Source: a virus
Strand: one strand, 5' to 3'
Length of the DNA stretch: 61,935 bases
IMG/VR virus record: IMGVR_UViG_3300021976_000013
Location: 1-61,935 of that record
The position numbers and the translations under genes were made by a program. Of this stretch, positions 41,768-48,728 are shown in pieces; position 1 is the first letter of the stretch; each line of letters opens with the position of its first letter. Below the pieces are notes generated by a model that had not been told where the DNA came from, did no database searches, and saw nothing but the letters and a program-made list of their open reading frames with translations.

Positions 41768-42132
41768 CACACCACATCACCGACCGACGGCTAGAGCTGG
41801 CAGGCATCGTCCATCGGGCGTTGCTGCGCGCGGCGCTCGGCGAGTCGTACACGTACGAGATCATCCCCATGGTCCTGCCGAATCAGGCGGGTGGCGTAGC
41901 CGAGATCGGTTACGTGCTAGCCATCGCGACGAAGTCACCCTTGATCGGGCAGGGCTACATCACGATCATCAGTCAGCCGTTCACCTGGATGGCCGGTGAG
42001 GATCTCGTCACGAACATGATCTCGATCATGCTCACCGAAATCCGCTCGCACGTGAGCAAGATTCTCTCAGAAGCCAACGGCAAGCCAGCTTCCCCGCTGA
42101 TTCCTAGATCACCCGGAAATCCGAGGGGCTGA
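41764..42132 (+). CDS. Protein of unknown function
   Basis: A 122-residue protein from GTG 41764, overlapping the protease stop. It has a mixed alpha/beta pattern with a basic N-terminal helix and a long helix at 80-105. Coupling suggests a partner or substrate of the protease. Confidence 0.6.
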   Translation: MTHHITDRRLELAGIVHRALLRAALGESYTYEIIPMVLPNQAGGVAEIGYVLAIATKSPLIGQGYITIISQPFTWMAGEDLVTNMISIMLTEIRSHVSKILSEANGKPASPLIPRSPGNPRG

Positions 42133-42145
42133 GAGGGGTCGCCAA

Positions 42146-42262
42146 GGCTCTATCTCGAAAGGGTTGATAGGGATGGGTGCAGACGGGGGGTAAGGCCGGG
42201 AGCGTGGCTCTCAGGGCCGTCCAGGGGCATCAGGGGTCCGACCCTCCCGTGCGTATCCGAGG
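42146..42262 (+). repeat. Dispersed intergenic repeat, copy F
   Basis: GGCTCTATCTCGAAAGGGTTGATAG, then CAGACGGGGGG, then core GCGTGGCTCTCAGGGCCGTC followed by CAGGGGCATC. Closest to copy E. It lies between convergent genes, so it is not simply a leader. Confidence 0.7.
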
Positions 42263-42290
42263 GTGAATCAGACAAAACGGATTTGGACAC

Positions 42291-42330
42291 AAAAATGCCC
42301 CGTTCCTCCGAAGAGGGACGGGGCATCTTC
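42291..42330. terminator. Bidirectional terminator between convergent operons
   Basis: Stem AAAATGCCCCGTTCCTC/GAGGGACGGGGCAT with A-run before and T after. Confidence 0.85.
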
Positions 42331-42334
42331 ATGA

Positions 42335-42697
42335 TCAGTCCTTGGCGCATGCGGTCCAGCGGGCACCGGGATTGCAGTCGGTGAATCGATCTTCGTCATA
42401 CGCGAAGAACGTCTGTTGCCAGCAACCACCGTTCGGGTAGTTCTTGATCGCTACCCACCGGAGAATGGCGATCATGTCTTGTCCGTTGTGCTGCACCACG
42501 AACTGATCTTCCACAGTTCCTTGGTTGGCTGGACAGCCCGGCAGGCTGAAAGCCGTCTCGGACGGCTTGGCCGGTCGGCCGGTGCTCTTGTGCTTGCTCG
42601 GCTGATTGGTCGGCGTGGCCTGCTCGGCGCATGCGCTGGCGAACGCGATCGGTGGGAGCAGGGCGAGGGAGAGGGAGAGAACGATCTTTGTGATCAT
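42335..42697 (-). CDS. Secreted protein or lipoprotein
   Basis: A 120-residue protein with a signal peptide (MITKIVLSLSLALLPPIAFASA) and Cys23 next to it; the site ASAC is a weak lipobox. A Pro/Ser/Lys/Thr linker follows, then a small domain with four cysteines (LPGCPANQG, GGCWQQ, FTDCNPG, TACAKD), probably two disulfides. Exported; target unknown. Confidence 0.7.
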   Translation of the reverse strand: MITKIVLSLSLALLPPIAFASACAEQATPTNQPSKHKSTGRPAKPSETAFSLPGCPANQGTVEDQFVVQHNGQDMIAILRWVAIKNYPNGGCWQQTFFAYDEDRFTDCNPGARWTACAKD

Positions 42698-42819
42698 CTG
42701 TGGATCCCGTTCCAGAACGTGATCAGGGGGTCGGCGAACGCATCCCATCCTTGGGAGCAGACGAAGATCCCCGCGAAGATCAGCAGGGCAAGCAGGAAAA
42801 GAATGATCTTACCGATCAC
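42694..42819 (-). CDS. Small membrane protein
   Basis: A 41-residue protein from GTG 42819 with one membrane helix (MIGKIILFLLALLIFAGIFV) and a polar WDAFADP end. Its stop overlaps the start of the secreted protein, so they are coupled. An AAAGGTGG site lies upstream. Confidence 0.55.
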   Translation of the reverse strand: MIGKIILFLLALLIFAGIFVCSQGWDAFADPLITFWNGIHR

Positions 42820-42904
42820 GGTCCCACCTTTCCAGGAAGCCTAGGAAGATCAGGTAGAGCACGATCGTGCCGATGATCGCGGCTACCCACAGAACGTCAG
42901 ACAT
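42809..42904 (-). CDS. Small membrane protein
   Basis: A 31-residue protein, one helix (VLWVAAIIGTIVLYLIFLGFL) and a WDRDR end. Start preceded by GGAGTGATC. Overlaps the next gene by 11 nt. Confidence 0.55.
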   Translation of the reverse strand: MSDVLWVAAIIGTIVLYLIFLGFLERWDRDR

Positions 42905-42912
42905 GATCACTC

Positions 42913-43209
42913 CTATCCGAAGCAATCGCAGTCGTCCGCGTGGCCGGGCTGTTCGGTCGAGCCGTTGATCAGCGAGTCCACGAACGCGAATGCGTTCTCG
43001 GGAGAGTCGTCGTCCGGCCAACACTCGGGAGCCTGGTTAAGGATCTTCTGGAGCGCGTCGTCGTGCCGAGCCTGAAGATCGCTCAGGAGGTCGTACTTGA
43101 TCGCGAGGGTGTTGAGCCGGAACTGAAGATCGAGATTCTCGCTGGCAAGCTCTCGGATCTTGTCGGCAGCGAGAGTCTTGTAAGCCACGTAATCACTGTC
43201 AGAGATCAT
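42913..43209 (-). CDS. Coiled-coil protein
   Basis: A 98-residue protein. Residues 10-58 are helical (KIRELASENLDLQFRLNTL...), a probable coiled coil; the end is acidic with a HADDCDCFG Cys/His motif. Function unknown. Confidence 0.6.
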   Translation of the reverse strand: MISDSDYVAYKTLAADKIRELASENLDLQFRLNTLAIKYDLLSDLQARHDDALQKILNQAPECWPDDDSPENAFAFVDSLINGSTEQPGHADDCDCFG

Positions 43210-43227
43210 GGGGTGTGAGCCTTCCCG

Positions 43228-43252
43228 ACTGCCCCTGACGATCAGGGGCAGT
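43228..43252 (-). terminator. Terminator
   Basis: Hairpin ACTGCCCCTGA/TCAGGGGCAGT in the 72-bp gap between leftward genes. It is followed at 43261-43276 by palindrome TGACGCTTATGTGTCA. Confidence 0.75.
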
Positions 43253-43281
43253 CTGTTGGTTGACGCTTATGTGTCAGTAGG

Positions 43282-43629
43282 TCATGAAGCTTTTTTGATC
43301 TTCCGGTGCCGCTCGATGCGCTCGCGGCGGTTCTCTTCTTTGGTATCCGGCTGGATACATGCCGGGTTGAGGCAGATCGATATCCCACAGCGGTGGGACC
43401 ATTCGCAGCCCTCCGGAAGCGGGCCGTGGAAAGCCTCGCCGACGACCACATGGCCGCGACGGGTGCGCTTGATCTCTTCGACCCATACCGACGGGTAGCC
43501 AGGGTTGCACTGGTTTTGCTTACCGCCACCCCGTGACGTGCCACCTGTCCAGATCCAACAGCCGTCCGGGTTGATCACGCACTTCGCGAAGATCTTTCGC
43601 ATGGTCGGACCTTCGGTTGAGATGATCAT
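43282..43629 (-). CDS. HNH endonuclease-like protein
   Basis: A 115-residue protein with the phage HNH_3 layout: GCWIWTGGTSRGGG, GYPSVWV, EAFHGPLPEGCEWSHRCG and CLNPACIQPD...EEN. The usual NPxH histidine is a cysteine here, so activity may be altered. Start 43629 overlaps the preceding stop (TGATG). A shorter start at 43602 with AAGGT is possible. Confidence 0.75.
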   Translation of the reverse strand: MIISTEGPTMRKIFAKCVINPDGCWIWTGGTSRGGGKQNQCNPGYPSVWVEEIKRTRRGHVVVGEAFHGPLPEGCEWSHRCGISICLNPACIQPDTKEENRRERIERHRKIKKAS

Positions 43630-44018
43630 CACTCGTCCCTGTCGTTGATCCCGTTGGCGTTGTTGTCGGTGACTCCGAACCATGCCAGCGGCGGACCGTC
43701 AGAGCATGGCCCCAGGTCTTCCCACGGGCACGCTGGCGGCCGTTCGGCCGGTGCTTGGTGTCCGAGTAGCCGCTTGAGAACGTGGTCCGTCTTGGGCGTA
43801 CTCAGGGCTTCGGACGCGGCACGGCCGACCTTGGAACCGGCCTTGCCTGCCTCGCGACCGATCGTCTGGTGACCCTCTACCAGAGTGCCGAGATCGTTCG
43901 AGGTCTTGCAGCCTGCGATGAACGCGCCGACGATCAGCATGACCACCGAGAGCCGCTTGAGCTTGCGAGTGATCTTGACCCGGTGGGACTTCGTGATCTT
44001 GGGGAGCTTGATCTTCAT
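43629..44018 (-). CDS. Lipoprotein with acidic tail
   Basis: A 129-residue protein: very basic N-terminus (KIKLPKITKSHRVKITRKLKR), hydrophobic VVMLIVGAFIAGC with lipobox and Cys39, a helix around 60-75, and an acidic NANGINDRDE end resembling a thrombospondin-3-like calcium motif. Start preceded by CTGATC. Confidence 0.6.
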   Translation of the reverse strand: MKIKLPKITKSHRVKITRKLKRLSVVMLIVGAFIAGCKTSNDLGTLVEGHQTIGREAGKAGSKVGRAASEALSTPKTDHVLKRLLGHQAPAERPPACPWEDLGPCSDGPPLAWFGVTDNNANGINDRDE

Positions 44019-44020
44019 GA

Positions 44021-44281
44021 TCAGTTCCACCCCTCGAATCGGAAGCCAAGGTAACCGTTCGCGCGGGTCATCTGCTTGCAGTCGTCGCACGTGAAGATCC
44101 GGAGTTCGGAGCCGGGCCGACCGGTGAAGACCTGCCGACCGAAGCACACAGGGTTGCCACACCTAGCGCTGGCGGTGGCCACGTAGGGAGTCAGCGAGAG
44201 CACGGGGGAGTGCGGGATGCTGGTCGGCGCGTCGGGAAGGTCGGCCGAGTAGCCGTCATGTCCTTGCGGGTGTACATCCAT
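44021..44281 (-). CDS. Zinc-ribbon-like protein
   Basis: An 86-residue protein with RCGNPVCFG and FTCDDCKQM, two Cys pairs about 28 residues apart, probably a zinc ribbon. The N-terminus is disordered. Function unknown. Confidence 0.6.
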   Translation of the reverse strand: MDVHPQGHDGYSADLPDAPTSIPHSPVLSLTPYVATASARCGNPVCFGRQVFTGRPGSELRIFTCDDCKQMTRANGYLGFRFEGWN

Positions 44282-44307
44282 TCTTGATCTCCAGTTCTGG
44301 GAGTCTT

Positions 44308-44347
44308 GATCAATTGGACGTTAGTAGGGGCACCCTCGCGGGTGCCC
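44308..44347 (-). repeat. 40-bp direct repeat with terminator hairpin, copy 1
   Basis: GATCAATTGGACGTTAGTAG followed by GGGCACCCTCGCGGGTGCCC. It is identical over 40 bp to 44585-44624. The hairpin suggests a terminator for leftward genes; identity suggests recent duplication. Confidence 0.85.
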
Positions 44348-44352
44348 GATGA

Positions 44353-44559
44353 TCACTTTCCCTTACGCTCGCGGCGCTTCTGTTCTCTTTCTGCGGCAGC
44401 AGCTCCCCAACGACCGCTACGAAGATCACTTATGCGATCTTGCATTCTCTGGTGATCTCGTCTGAGTTCGGCATCCCAACGGAAGAACATGGTGGCGATG
44501 GCGATGAACGGAACGGAGACGGCGATCAAGACGGAGATAAAAACGATGGTGTCCGACAT
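44353..44559 (-). CDS. Single-pass membrane protein
   Basis: A 68-residue protein with an N-terminal membrane helix (TIVFISVLIAVSVPFIAIATMFF) and a basic cytoplasmic helix (ELRRDHQRMQDRISDLRSG...). Flanked by two identical terminator repeats, so it is a self-contained cassette. Confidence 0.6.
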   Translation of the reverse strand: MSDTIVFISVLIAVSVPFIAIATMFFRWDAELRRDHQRMQDRISDLRSGRWGAAAAEREQKRRERKGK

Positions 44560-44584
44560 GCTGTGATCCTTTCTGTCGGCTGTA

Positions 44585-44624
44585 GATCAATTGGACGTTA
44601 GTAGGGGCACCCTCGCGGGTGCCC
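44585..44624 (-). repeat. 40-bp direct repeat with terminator hairpin, copy 2
   Basis: Identical to 44308-44347; followed by CTTTG. Together they flank the small membrane-protein gene. Confidence 0.85.
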
Positions 44625-44640
44625 CTTTGTCGGCCGTAGA

Positions 44641-45303
44641 TCACTTCAAGGTGATCTTGGGGGCCTTGGCGTAGGTCCATCCGTACTTGTTCGCGCACCA
44701 CTTGCCGAACCCGTTGAAGATCGAGTTCTCATCGGTCAGCGTCTTCGCGCATGCACAGCAGGTGCCGTACAGACAACCGAAAGCCTTGGCTTGCTCAGTG
44801 GTCATCTTGTGCTCGGGACGAAGCCGGGCGACGATGCCGGGAGCGTAGTCGAAATGTGCTTCGGCCGGACGGACGACCTTGCCGTCCTCGAAGATCGCCG
44901 GGACGTCGGTGACCAGGACCTTGGCGTACATCTTGCCGGATCCGTGGACGGCTTTCTGAACCTTGTAGATCTTCATCTCCGGGCCGTTGTCGAGACTGAC
45001 CATGTACATACCAGCCTCAAGATCGGCAGCGGGCGCGGGAGTGGCCGGGTTGCTCGGGAGATTGACCTTGGGCGTGTCGAGCAGGAGCTTGATCATGCGA
45101 CTGGCGTCACGCTTGCTCAGCGTGCTGATCTCGACGACGCTGCCGGACGTGGGGTCTTCCATCTTGTTCCATGCCAGGTCAAGCATCTTCCATCCGCGCT
45201 CGGTGCAGAGCTTGACGATGAAGTTGATCTGCTTGTCGCTGGCGTCCATCGTGTTCGGGCCGAAGGGGTCACTCTCGCGAAGCTGGCGGGTGGCAGTCCT
45301 CAT
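44641..45303 (-). CDS. DUF6011-like protein
   Basis: A 220-residue protein. It starts with ASDKQINFIVKLCTERGW, common in phage DNA-associated proteins, and has a C-terminal metal-binding-like domain (TTEQAKAFGCLYGTCCACAKTL, DENSIFNGFGKWCANKYGW) like DUF6011. The central part is a beta domain. Function of the family is unknown. Confidence 0.75.
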   Translation of the reverse strand: MRTATRQLRESDPFGPNTMDASDKQINFIVKLCTERGWKMLDLAWNKMEDPTSGSVVEISTLSKRDASRMIKLLLDTPKVNLPSNPATPAPAADLEAGMYMVSLDNGPEMKIYKVQKAVHGSGKMYAKVLVTDVPAIFEDGKVVRPAEAHFDYAPGIVARLRPEHKMTTEQAKAFGCLYGTCCACAKTLTDENSIFNGFGKWCANKYGWTYAKAPKITLK

Positions 45304-45331
45304 GATCTTGTCCCTTTCTGGGAATTTTTGG

Positions 45332-45363
45332 CCGACCGACCGGGGGCAGATCCCCCGGTCGGC
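45332..45363 (-). terminator. Hairpin between leftward genes
   Basis: GCCGACCGACCGGGGG/CCCCCGGTCGGC stem. Just beyond it, TGAAGCTTAAGAGTCA (45364-45379) is a one-mismatch palindrome copy at the gene end. Confidence 0.65.
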
Positions 45364-45369
45364 TGAAGC

Positions 45370-45552
45370 TTAAGAGTCAGAGACGGGCGGGTTGATGATC
45401 AGGTTGAATTCTTGATCACGCTCGGCGTCGATCGTGTCGAGGTAGAGATCGTGCTCACAGCGTGCGGTGCACTTGGTGCACCACTGTGTGATCAACACGT
45501 CCCCGTAGTCGGGCAGGTCTTTGATCAGCTCACGAAGCTCGCCGATCTTCAT
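45370..45552 (-). CDS. Small Cys-containing protein
   Basis: A 60-residue protein: MKIGELRELIKDLPDYGDVLI, WCTKCTARCEHD and an acidic end. The first part resembles small phage proteins starting KxxELxxxLxxLPxDxxV. ATG 45552 has a GAAGGTGATCAC context. Confidence 0.6.
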   Translation of the reverse strand: MKIGELRELIKDLPDYGDVLITQWCTKCTARCEHDLYLDTIDAERDQEFNLIINPPVSDS

Positions 45553-45556
45553 GTGA

Positions 45557-45709
45557 TCACCTTCCGTCGCAGCCGTGGCAAGCACAGCTTGTGCAGTTCT
45601 CGCAGTGCTCGCTGAACGGGAAGGTGCATCCCTCGCAGCAGTCACAGAGGAAAGGACCTTGGCCACAGTGCTCGCAGACGGTCCCGATGATGTTCACGCG
45701 CTCTTTCAT
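45557..45709 (-). CDS. Cysteine-rich microprotein
   Basis: A 50-residue protein with 11 Cys and 3 His (VCEHCGQG, LCDCCEGC, HCENCTSCACHGC). The pattern would bind two or more zinc ions, or form disulfides. ATG is preceded by GATC. It was too short to be noted by length alone; its open frame, composition and spacing (stop 4 nt before next start) support it. Confidence 0.6.
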   Translation of the reverse strand: MKERVNIIGTVCEHCGQGPFLCDCCEGCTFPFSEHCENCTSCACHGCDGR

Positions 45710-45730
45710 GATCTCTTCCGATCGTTAGTG

Positions 45731-45755
45731 AGCCGGGAGCCAAACGCTCCCGGCT
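45731..45755 (-). terminator. Terminator
   Basis: Stem AGCCGGGAGC/GCTCCCGGCT with a CAAAC loop after the small wHTH gene. Confidence 0.8.
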
Positions 45756-45762
45756 GATCTTG

Positions 45763-45969
45763 CTAGTTCTTGATCGAGTAGTAGGACTGCTGATCTTCGT
45801 CATTGAAGATCCGCTCGACGAGCCCTTTGCGAAGCAGGGCTTCGGCCGGGCCGATCTTGAATCCGGGGAGCGCGGTCCGAGCGAAGGCGAGGTTGCCACC
45901 GGGGAACGGCTTGCCGTAGCTCCGGAGAGCCTCAAGGCATTTGGTCTGTGCGGGAGTCAGTTCGACCAT
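45763..45969 (-). CDS. Small winged-helix-like protein
   Basis: A 68-residue protein: ELTPAQTKCLEALRSYGKPF, AFARTALPGFKIGPAEALLRKGLVERI and a YYSIKN end fit a winged helix. It lies behind the first copy of the conserved ~140-nt leader and could be regulated through it. ATG 45969 is preferred; GTG 45978 lacks a ribosome-binding site. Confidence 0.6.
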   Translation of the reverse strand: MVELTPAQTKCLEALRSYGKPFPGGNLAFARTALPGFKIGPAEALLRKGLVERIFNDEDQQSYYSIKN

Positions 45970-45990
45970 GGTGATCACTCTCTCTGTTTG

Positions 45991-46134
45991 GATCTTTAGG
46001 GTCTTTCTGGTCGAGCAATTCAGTTAGCCCTGAAAGGGGATCCTTATCGAGTATCCGAGCGGGAGGATCATTCCCGGCTTTCGCTCCGCGTGGCCGGGTG
46101 ATCCGGCCCTTCGGGGCTACTAGCTGTTCTCTTG
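45991..46134 (-). ncRNA. Conserved structured leader, copy 1
   Basis: About 140 nt lying between a good leftward promoter and the wHTH gene. Most of it aligns with 47087-47226. Predicted stems include GGG-GATCC/GGATC...CCC (46036-46043 with 46065-46075), TTCAG/CTGAA with GGCTAA loop, and CCGG-GTGAT-CCGG. One base pair of the first stem changes compensatorily between copies. A cis-regulatory RNA is likely. Confidence 0.6.
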
Positions 46135-46142
46135 TAAGACCC

Positions 46143-46171
46143 AATCTAGTCAGAGCTTGCCAAGGTGTCAA
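46143..46171 (-). promoter_or_regulatory. Leftward sigma-70-type promoter
   Basis: On the minus strand, TTGACA (46171-46166), exactly 17 bp, TAGATT (46148-46143). The -35 is in CTTGACACCTTGGCAAGC, a copy of the operator inverted repeat. The transcript starts about 46136, at the edge of the conserved leader. Confidence 0.8.
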
Positions 46172-46224
46172 GGAGATATGTCCGGTTCAAAAGTCACGGT
46201 CATGTAACGCTTTTAGGGTGAAGC

Positions 46225-46248
46225 TGGGGAGTCCCGAAGGACTCCCCA
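46225..46248 (-). terminator. Terminator after the SprT-like gene
   Basis: Stem TGGGGAGTCC/GGACTCCCCA with CGAA loop. Confidence 0.8.
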
Positions 46249-46253
46249 CAAGA

Positions 46254-47042
46254 TCACACTTCCTCGAAGCTCTTGTCGCATGCTCCGCAAGTAACTTCGG
46301 CCGTCTCGAATGCGGTCCGGCTCATGCGCAAGATCCGAGGCTTGTCGCAGCCGCAGACGGCTTTGATGTTGTTCCGGCTCACGGTGGTCGTGGGGGTCTT
46401 GGCGCGCGGGATCCGGATCGTCGTCCCACCGGTGGTCGTTCCGCCGGTCGTACTGGAGTCTCCGAAGCCGGGGAGGTAGGTCTTGATCGCGGCGTCAAGA
46501 GCCTTGATCTCTGCGGCGTACCGAGCCTTGCCAGCTTCGGTGAAGGTGACCGCGCTGAAACCGTGCGTCGTGTCGGGGTCGAGCACTTCCTTGCCCTTGG
46601 CGTTGACCTTGGTGTGCTGGTAGTCAAGGCCAAGCTCGCGGCAGATCTCGACGAAGATCATGTTGTGGTAGCGGTTGCCCCTGCTCGTGTCCTGCTCTTC
46701 GCGGACAGCGGCGATTGCGTGCGCGGCTTCGTGCAGGAGGCTCTGCATGGTCAGCTCAGCGCCACATGCGAGACGCTCACCGGAGATGAACAGCTCGGCT
46801 CGCTTGCTCTTGTCGTTCTTGTCTTCCCAACGCTCGCGCCAGAAGTGCGCCCACTTCGCGCCCATCAGGTCGAGCCCGGATCCGGTGATCATAAGGACTT
46901 CGGGAACGTCCAGGTTCTTTGCGATGATCGCTTTCCAAGCGGCTTCCAGAGCCTTGATCAGTTCCGATCCGGTCTGCGGGCGGGTCTTACGAACGCGCGG
47001 CTTGCGGGTGGCGGGCTTGCGGGCGGTAGTAGCAGTAGCCAT
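46254..47042 (-). CDS. SprT-like zinc metalloprotein
   Basis: A 262-residue protein. Residues 100-130 hold HEAAH (His104, Glu105, His108) and a candidate third ligand in NRYHNMIF (His126). A Thr/Gly linker (TTGGTTTGGTT) near 200 separates it from a C-terminal zinc ribbon (VCGCDKPRIL, VTCGACDKSF). SprT/Spartan proteins cut DNA-crosslinked proteins; here it may clear replication or packaging blocks. The N-terminus is basic and disordered. It lies behind leader copy 2. Confidence 0.85.
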   Translation of the reverse strand: MATATTARKPATRKPRVRKTRPQTGSELIKALEAAWKAIIAKNLDVPEVLMITGSGLDLMGAKWAHFWRERWEDKNDKSKRAELFISGERLACGAELTMQSLLHEAAHAIAAVREEQDTSRGNRYHNMIFVEICRELGLDYQHTKVNAKGKEVLDPDTTHGFSAVTFTEAGKARYAAEIKALDAAIKTYLPGFGDSSTTGGTTTGGTTIRIPRAKTPTTTVSRNNIKAVCGCDKPRILRMSRTAFETAEVTCGACDKSFEEV

Positions 47043-47086
47043 GATCAGTCCCTTTCTGGGATCTTGCTCGGGTCAGTCTGTCGGTT

Positions 47087-47226
47087 GATCTTTAGTGGTC
47101 GAGCGATTCAGTTAGCCCTGAAGAAGGGGTTCCTTGTCCTTGAATCCGAGAGGGAGGAACGGTCCCCGCTTTGGCTCTGCGCGACCGGGTGATCCGGCCC
47201 TTCGGAGCTACTCACTTGTTCTCTTG
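47087..47226 (-). ncRNA. Conserved structured leader, copy 2
   Basis: It pairs with copy 1 at 45991-46134: the same hairpins, with the GTTCC/GGAAC stem (47129-47133 and 47156-47160) replacing GATCC/GGATC. It lies between the upstream repeat region and the SprT-like gene. A TTGACA-GGTAA-GCAAGC operator-like promoter start is at 47296-47285 (minus), but its -10 box is unclear. Confidence 0.6.
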
Positions 47227-47332
47227 TCTCTTAAGAGTCGCTCATAGCTTGACCCATGGACAATAGCGCCAAGGCTATAGCTTGCTTACCTGTCAAAGTT
47301 CCCTGATCAGGGCATGCGAAGAGCCGCACAGC

Positions 47333-47449
47333 GACAATGCCCCTGTACGGCTCTGTAGTCCACGCTAAGGGGTTCTACCCCTAGTCAGGTATACCCGGAC
47401 CAGTCTTCGACGATCAAGGTGTCCGAGTCTTTGACCTGCGGAAACGTCC
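47333..47449 (-). repeat. Dispersed intergenic repeat, copy C (inverted)
   Basis: On the minus strand: GTTTCCGCAGGTCA, then GGTCCGGGTATACC, then CTAGGGGTAGAACCCCTTAG hairpin, then core GAGCCGTACAGGGGCA. Very like copy D. It fills most of the gap to the next leftward gene, where no ORF is seen. Confidence 0.7.
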
Positions 47450-47454
47450 GGTTC

Positions 47455-48057
47455 CTAGATCTCTCGTCGGCCGAGCGGACCCATGCCATCAAGTCGGCCG
47501 GACCAGCGGTAGAACGATGATCCTTCATGCGGGTCCGAGCTTCCGCGCCATTCGATGTTGGTCCGATTGATCATTCCGACTCCGAACAGTTCCGTGTGCT
47601 GGTAGCCACCCCGGAACATGACCTTCTGCCGGTGAAGATCGTTGATCTCGACGGCACCCGGACCGACGGCGATGATCTCCACTCGCCACGATGCTTGACC
47701 GGGGATCTTGGCGTACATGCCAGCATGATCGGGAACGTATTGCGGCTTGATCTTGTGTTGACAGATCTTGCATCGGTACGTGATCTTCTGGCGGTCCCAC
47801 GGTCCGTCGTCCGGATCGTTCTCGTGAATGATCTTGACGTGCTTGTCGAGCGTCGGCAGCGTGTATTGATCATCTCCGAACGGGTCGTAGCCGAACGCGT
47901 GGAAGTGGCCGGAAGGATCTACGGCCGACCAGTCGGGATCCGGCTTGACTGAACCCATGCTCGGGACGTCGATCATCGGCTGTTCGTAGATCATGGTGAC
48001 GTCGGTCATAAGATCTTTCTCATTGATCAGCGCGTAGTCCATCGAAGCGACTTGCAT
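47455..48057 (-). CDS. Protein with a zinc-ribbon segment
   Basis: A 200-residue protein. ITYRCKICQHKI gives one Cys pair; the latter half (AKIPGQASWRVEIIAVGPGAVEINDL...) looks like a small beta domain. The N-terminal 60 residues are acidic. Function unknown. Start 48057 is preceded by CTGATC. Confidence 0.6.
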   Translation of the reverse strand: MQVASMDYALINEKDLMTDVTMIYEQPMIDVPSMGSVKPDPDWSAVDPSGHFHAFGYDPFGDDQYTLPTLDKHVKIIHENDPDDGPWDRQKITYRCKICQHKIKPQYVPDHAGMYAKIPGQASWRVEIIAVGPGAVEINDLHRQKVMFRGGYQHTELFGVGMINRTNIEWRGSSDPHEGSSFYRWSGRLDGMGPLGRREI

Positions 48058-48059
48058 GA

Positions 48060-48728
48060 TCAGAATCCTCTCGCGAATTGGATGATCTGGTAAGCCAGCG
48101 TGACCAAGATCCCGATCACGACGGCTACGAAAAAGATCTTCTCTCCTGTCTTGCCGGTGGTGAAGAGATCGAGCGTGTACCGGCGCTTGGACAGTGGCCA
48201 GAAGATCGGGCACCCTCGATCGGTGAGGCAGTCACCGGCGATGTGCACGAACGCGCCAAGCATGAGTGCGGCTGGCACGATCCGGAGATCGATATCCGTG
48301 AGCCACACCACCAAGATCACTATGACTGCGGCGGCTATGTCGTCGATCCATCCGGGGATCTTGGCGAGTCGGACCACTGCGGCCACCGAGAGGACCATGA
48401 GCCAGCACAACGCGATCAAGCCAGCGGGTGAATGCCGGTAGATCAAGGCCATTTGCGCGCCGATGCCGAGCACGACCACGAACAAGATCGAATGTGTGCC
48501 ATGCCGGTGCGGGCCGAACACGAAAATGATCAATCTGCTGGATACCCACGAGAGCGGTCCGAGTGATCGCGTCATCGTCGCCTTGTGATGATCAAGGTCG
48601 TTGATCATCGCTGCCCCGGTAGTGATCAGTAGGCCGACCAGAACGCTGGTCATGCCAAGATCCCAAAGCAACGTGGCACCCCCGAATGCGAGGGTGCCAG
48701 TAGCCGCGTGCGTTCGACCAAGAGCCAC
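48060..48728 (-). CDS. YdjM-like membrane-bound metal-dependent hydrolase
   Basis: A 222-residue protein with about five membrane helices. The family pattern is clear: RTHAATG at the start, DLDHHKATMTRSLGPLS, then GPHRHGTHS and a late FVHIAGDCLTDRGC, giving the His/Asp metal site (DUF457/YdjM). The substrate of such proteins is unknown. Starts at GTG right after the previous TAA. Confidence 0.85.
   Translation of the reverse strand: MALGRTHAATGTLAFGGATLLWDLGMTSVLVGLLITTGAAMINDLDHHKATMTRSLGPLSWVSSRLIIFVFGPHRHGTHSILFVVVLGIGAQMALIYRHSPAGLIALCWLMVLSVAAVVRLAKIPGWIDDIAAAVIVILVVWLTDIDLRIVPAALMLGAFVHIAGDCLTDRGCPIFWPLSKRRYTLDLFTTGKTGEKIFFVAVVIGILVTLAYQIIQFARGF

Noticed and set aside
45991-47226. Known c-di-AMP (ydaO-type) riboswitch
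   Set aside because: The GCTAAC and GAATCC words are reminiscent, but orientation and order do not match the ydaO consensus that I know.
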